Translations under genes and position numbers: made by a program
Source of the DNA: Actinomycetota bacterium
Lineage (GTDB): Bacteria; Actinomycetota; Acidimicrobiia; Acidimicrobiales; Ilumatobacteraceae
Assembly: GCA_009704425.1 (NCBI GenBank)
Contig: WLEG01000137.1
Location: 1-5,644, forward strand
Length of the DNA stretch: 5,644 nt
Direction of reading: 5' to 3'
Part shown: piece by piece, positions 5,517-5,644 of the stretch
Position numbering within the stretch: the stretch's first letter is position 1
Layout of the letters: the number at the start of each line of letters is the position of its first letter
The notes under the pieces: generated by a model
Told to the model about the DNA's origin: nothing
What the model saw: the letters and a program-made list of their open reading frames with translations, nothing else
Database searches by the model: none

Positions 5517-5644
5517 CAGTCTCCTCCTCGATAACGATCGACGACCTCGGACGAACTCGCCACCATCGACGTGCTTCCCGCCCCGAGCAAGCCGAGTCCC
5601 CGGGTCGACGTGGAACAGGCCACGCGCACCGTCACCCACGTCGA
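5516..5644 (-). CDS. TadE-like pilus-assembly protein, C-terminal 42 residues only
   Basis: The right edge cuts this gene, leaving 42 codons and a TGA at 5518-5516 that shares its A with the ATG of the next gene (TGATG). The visible part starts with a beta strand (VTVRVAC), continues with a Gly/Leu/Ser-rich stretch and ends in SSSEVVDRYRGGD. A C-terminal hydrophobic-Val-Asp-Arg-Tyr-Arg ending after an Ala/Ser-rich strand is typical of actinobacterial TadE-like proteins. Family membership is inferred from this short tail and from the TadG-like neighbour. The membrane segment that would confirm it lies outside the window. Confidence 0.65.
   Translation of the reverse strand, partial: STWVTVRVACSTSTRGLGLLGAGSTSMVASSSEVVDRYRGGD
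5523..5528 (-). promoter_or_regulatory. Strong ribosome binding site (AGGAGG) of the TadG-like gene
   Basis: A perfect AGGAGG, within GAGGAGGAG (5529-5521), lies 6 bases before the ATG at 5516. It fixes the start of the TadG-like gene and is the best Shine-Dalgarno in the window. It lies within the last codons of the TadE-like gene, where it helps to encode the Arg-Gly-Gly-Asp end. Confidence 0.8.

Overview
The window comes from a high-GC bacterium, most likely an actinobacterium. The evidence is GTG starts, four-base start/stop overlaps, actinobacterial-style TadE/TadG-like proteins and a BTAD regulator. The Thr-rich C-terminal tail and overall style would fit Acidimicrobiia, but that is a guess from style only. 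All recognised genes lie on the minus strand and read from right to left. Coding sequence fills essentially the whole window. The only true intergenic gap is 17 bases (3322-3338), so no stretch of 300 bases lacks a gene.

In transcription order, the right end holds the tail of a Tad (Flp-type) pilus/secretion locus. It contains the last 42 codons of a TadE-like protein (5516-5644), a complete 134-residue TadG-like single-pass membrane protein (5112-5516), and a 404-residue protein with three predicted membrane segments, an OmpR/SARP-type winged helix and a bacterial transcriptional activator (BTAD) domain (3901-5115). The start codon of a MazE-like antitoxin (3683-3904) overlaps the BTAD stop, and the start of a MazF-family endoribonuclease toxin (3339-3686) overlaps the antitoxin stop. 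After 17 bases comes an unusual 258-residue protein (2545-3321). It has a twin-arginine signal, eleven SGN motifs (six at exact 8-residue spacing) and a Thr/Ser/Pro-rich tail. Its stop overlaps, as ATGA, the start of a very large glycosyltransferase (1-2548, running off the left edge). That enzyme has three separate GT-A-type catalytic modules and a TPR-like helical linker; the second and third modules are an internal duplication.

Every junction except the 17-base gap is an overlap (TGATG, GTGA, GTGA, GTGA, ATGA), so the window looks like one translationally coupled transcription unit or a chain of them. The most interesting candidate system is the coupled pair of the Tat-exported SGN-repeat protein and the multi-domain glycosyltransferase. 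Tat substrates are completed in the cytoplasm before export, so a cytoplasmic glycosyltransferase could decorate the repeat protein or its Thr-rich tail first. This is inference from context and composition; no function is shown directly. A second point of interest is a perfect 10-base direct repeat with an 11-base period just upstream of mazE. It lies inside the BTAD coding region in a way the codons do not explain, and it is a plausible operator for the ribbon-helix-helix antitoxin.
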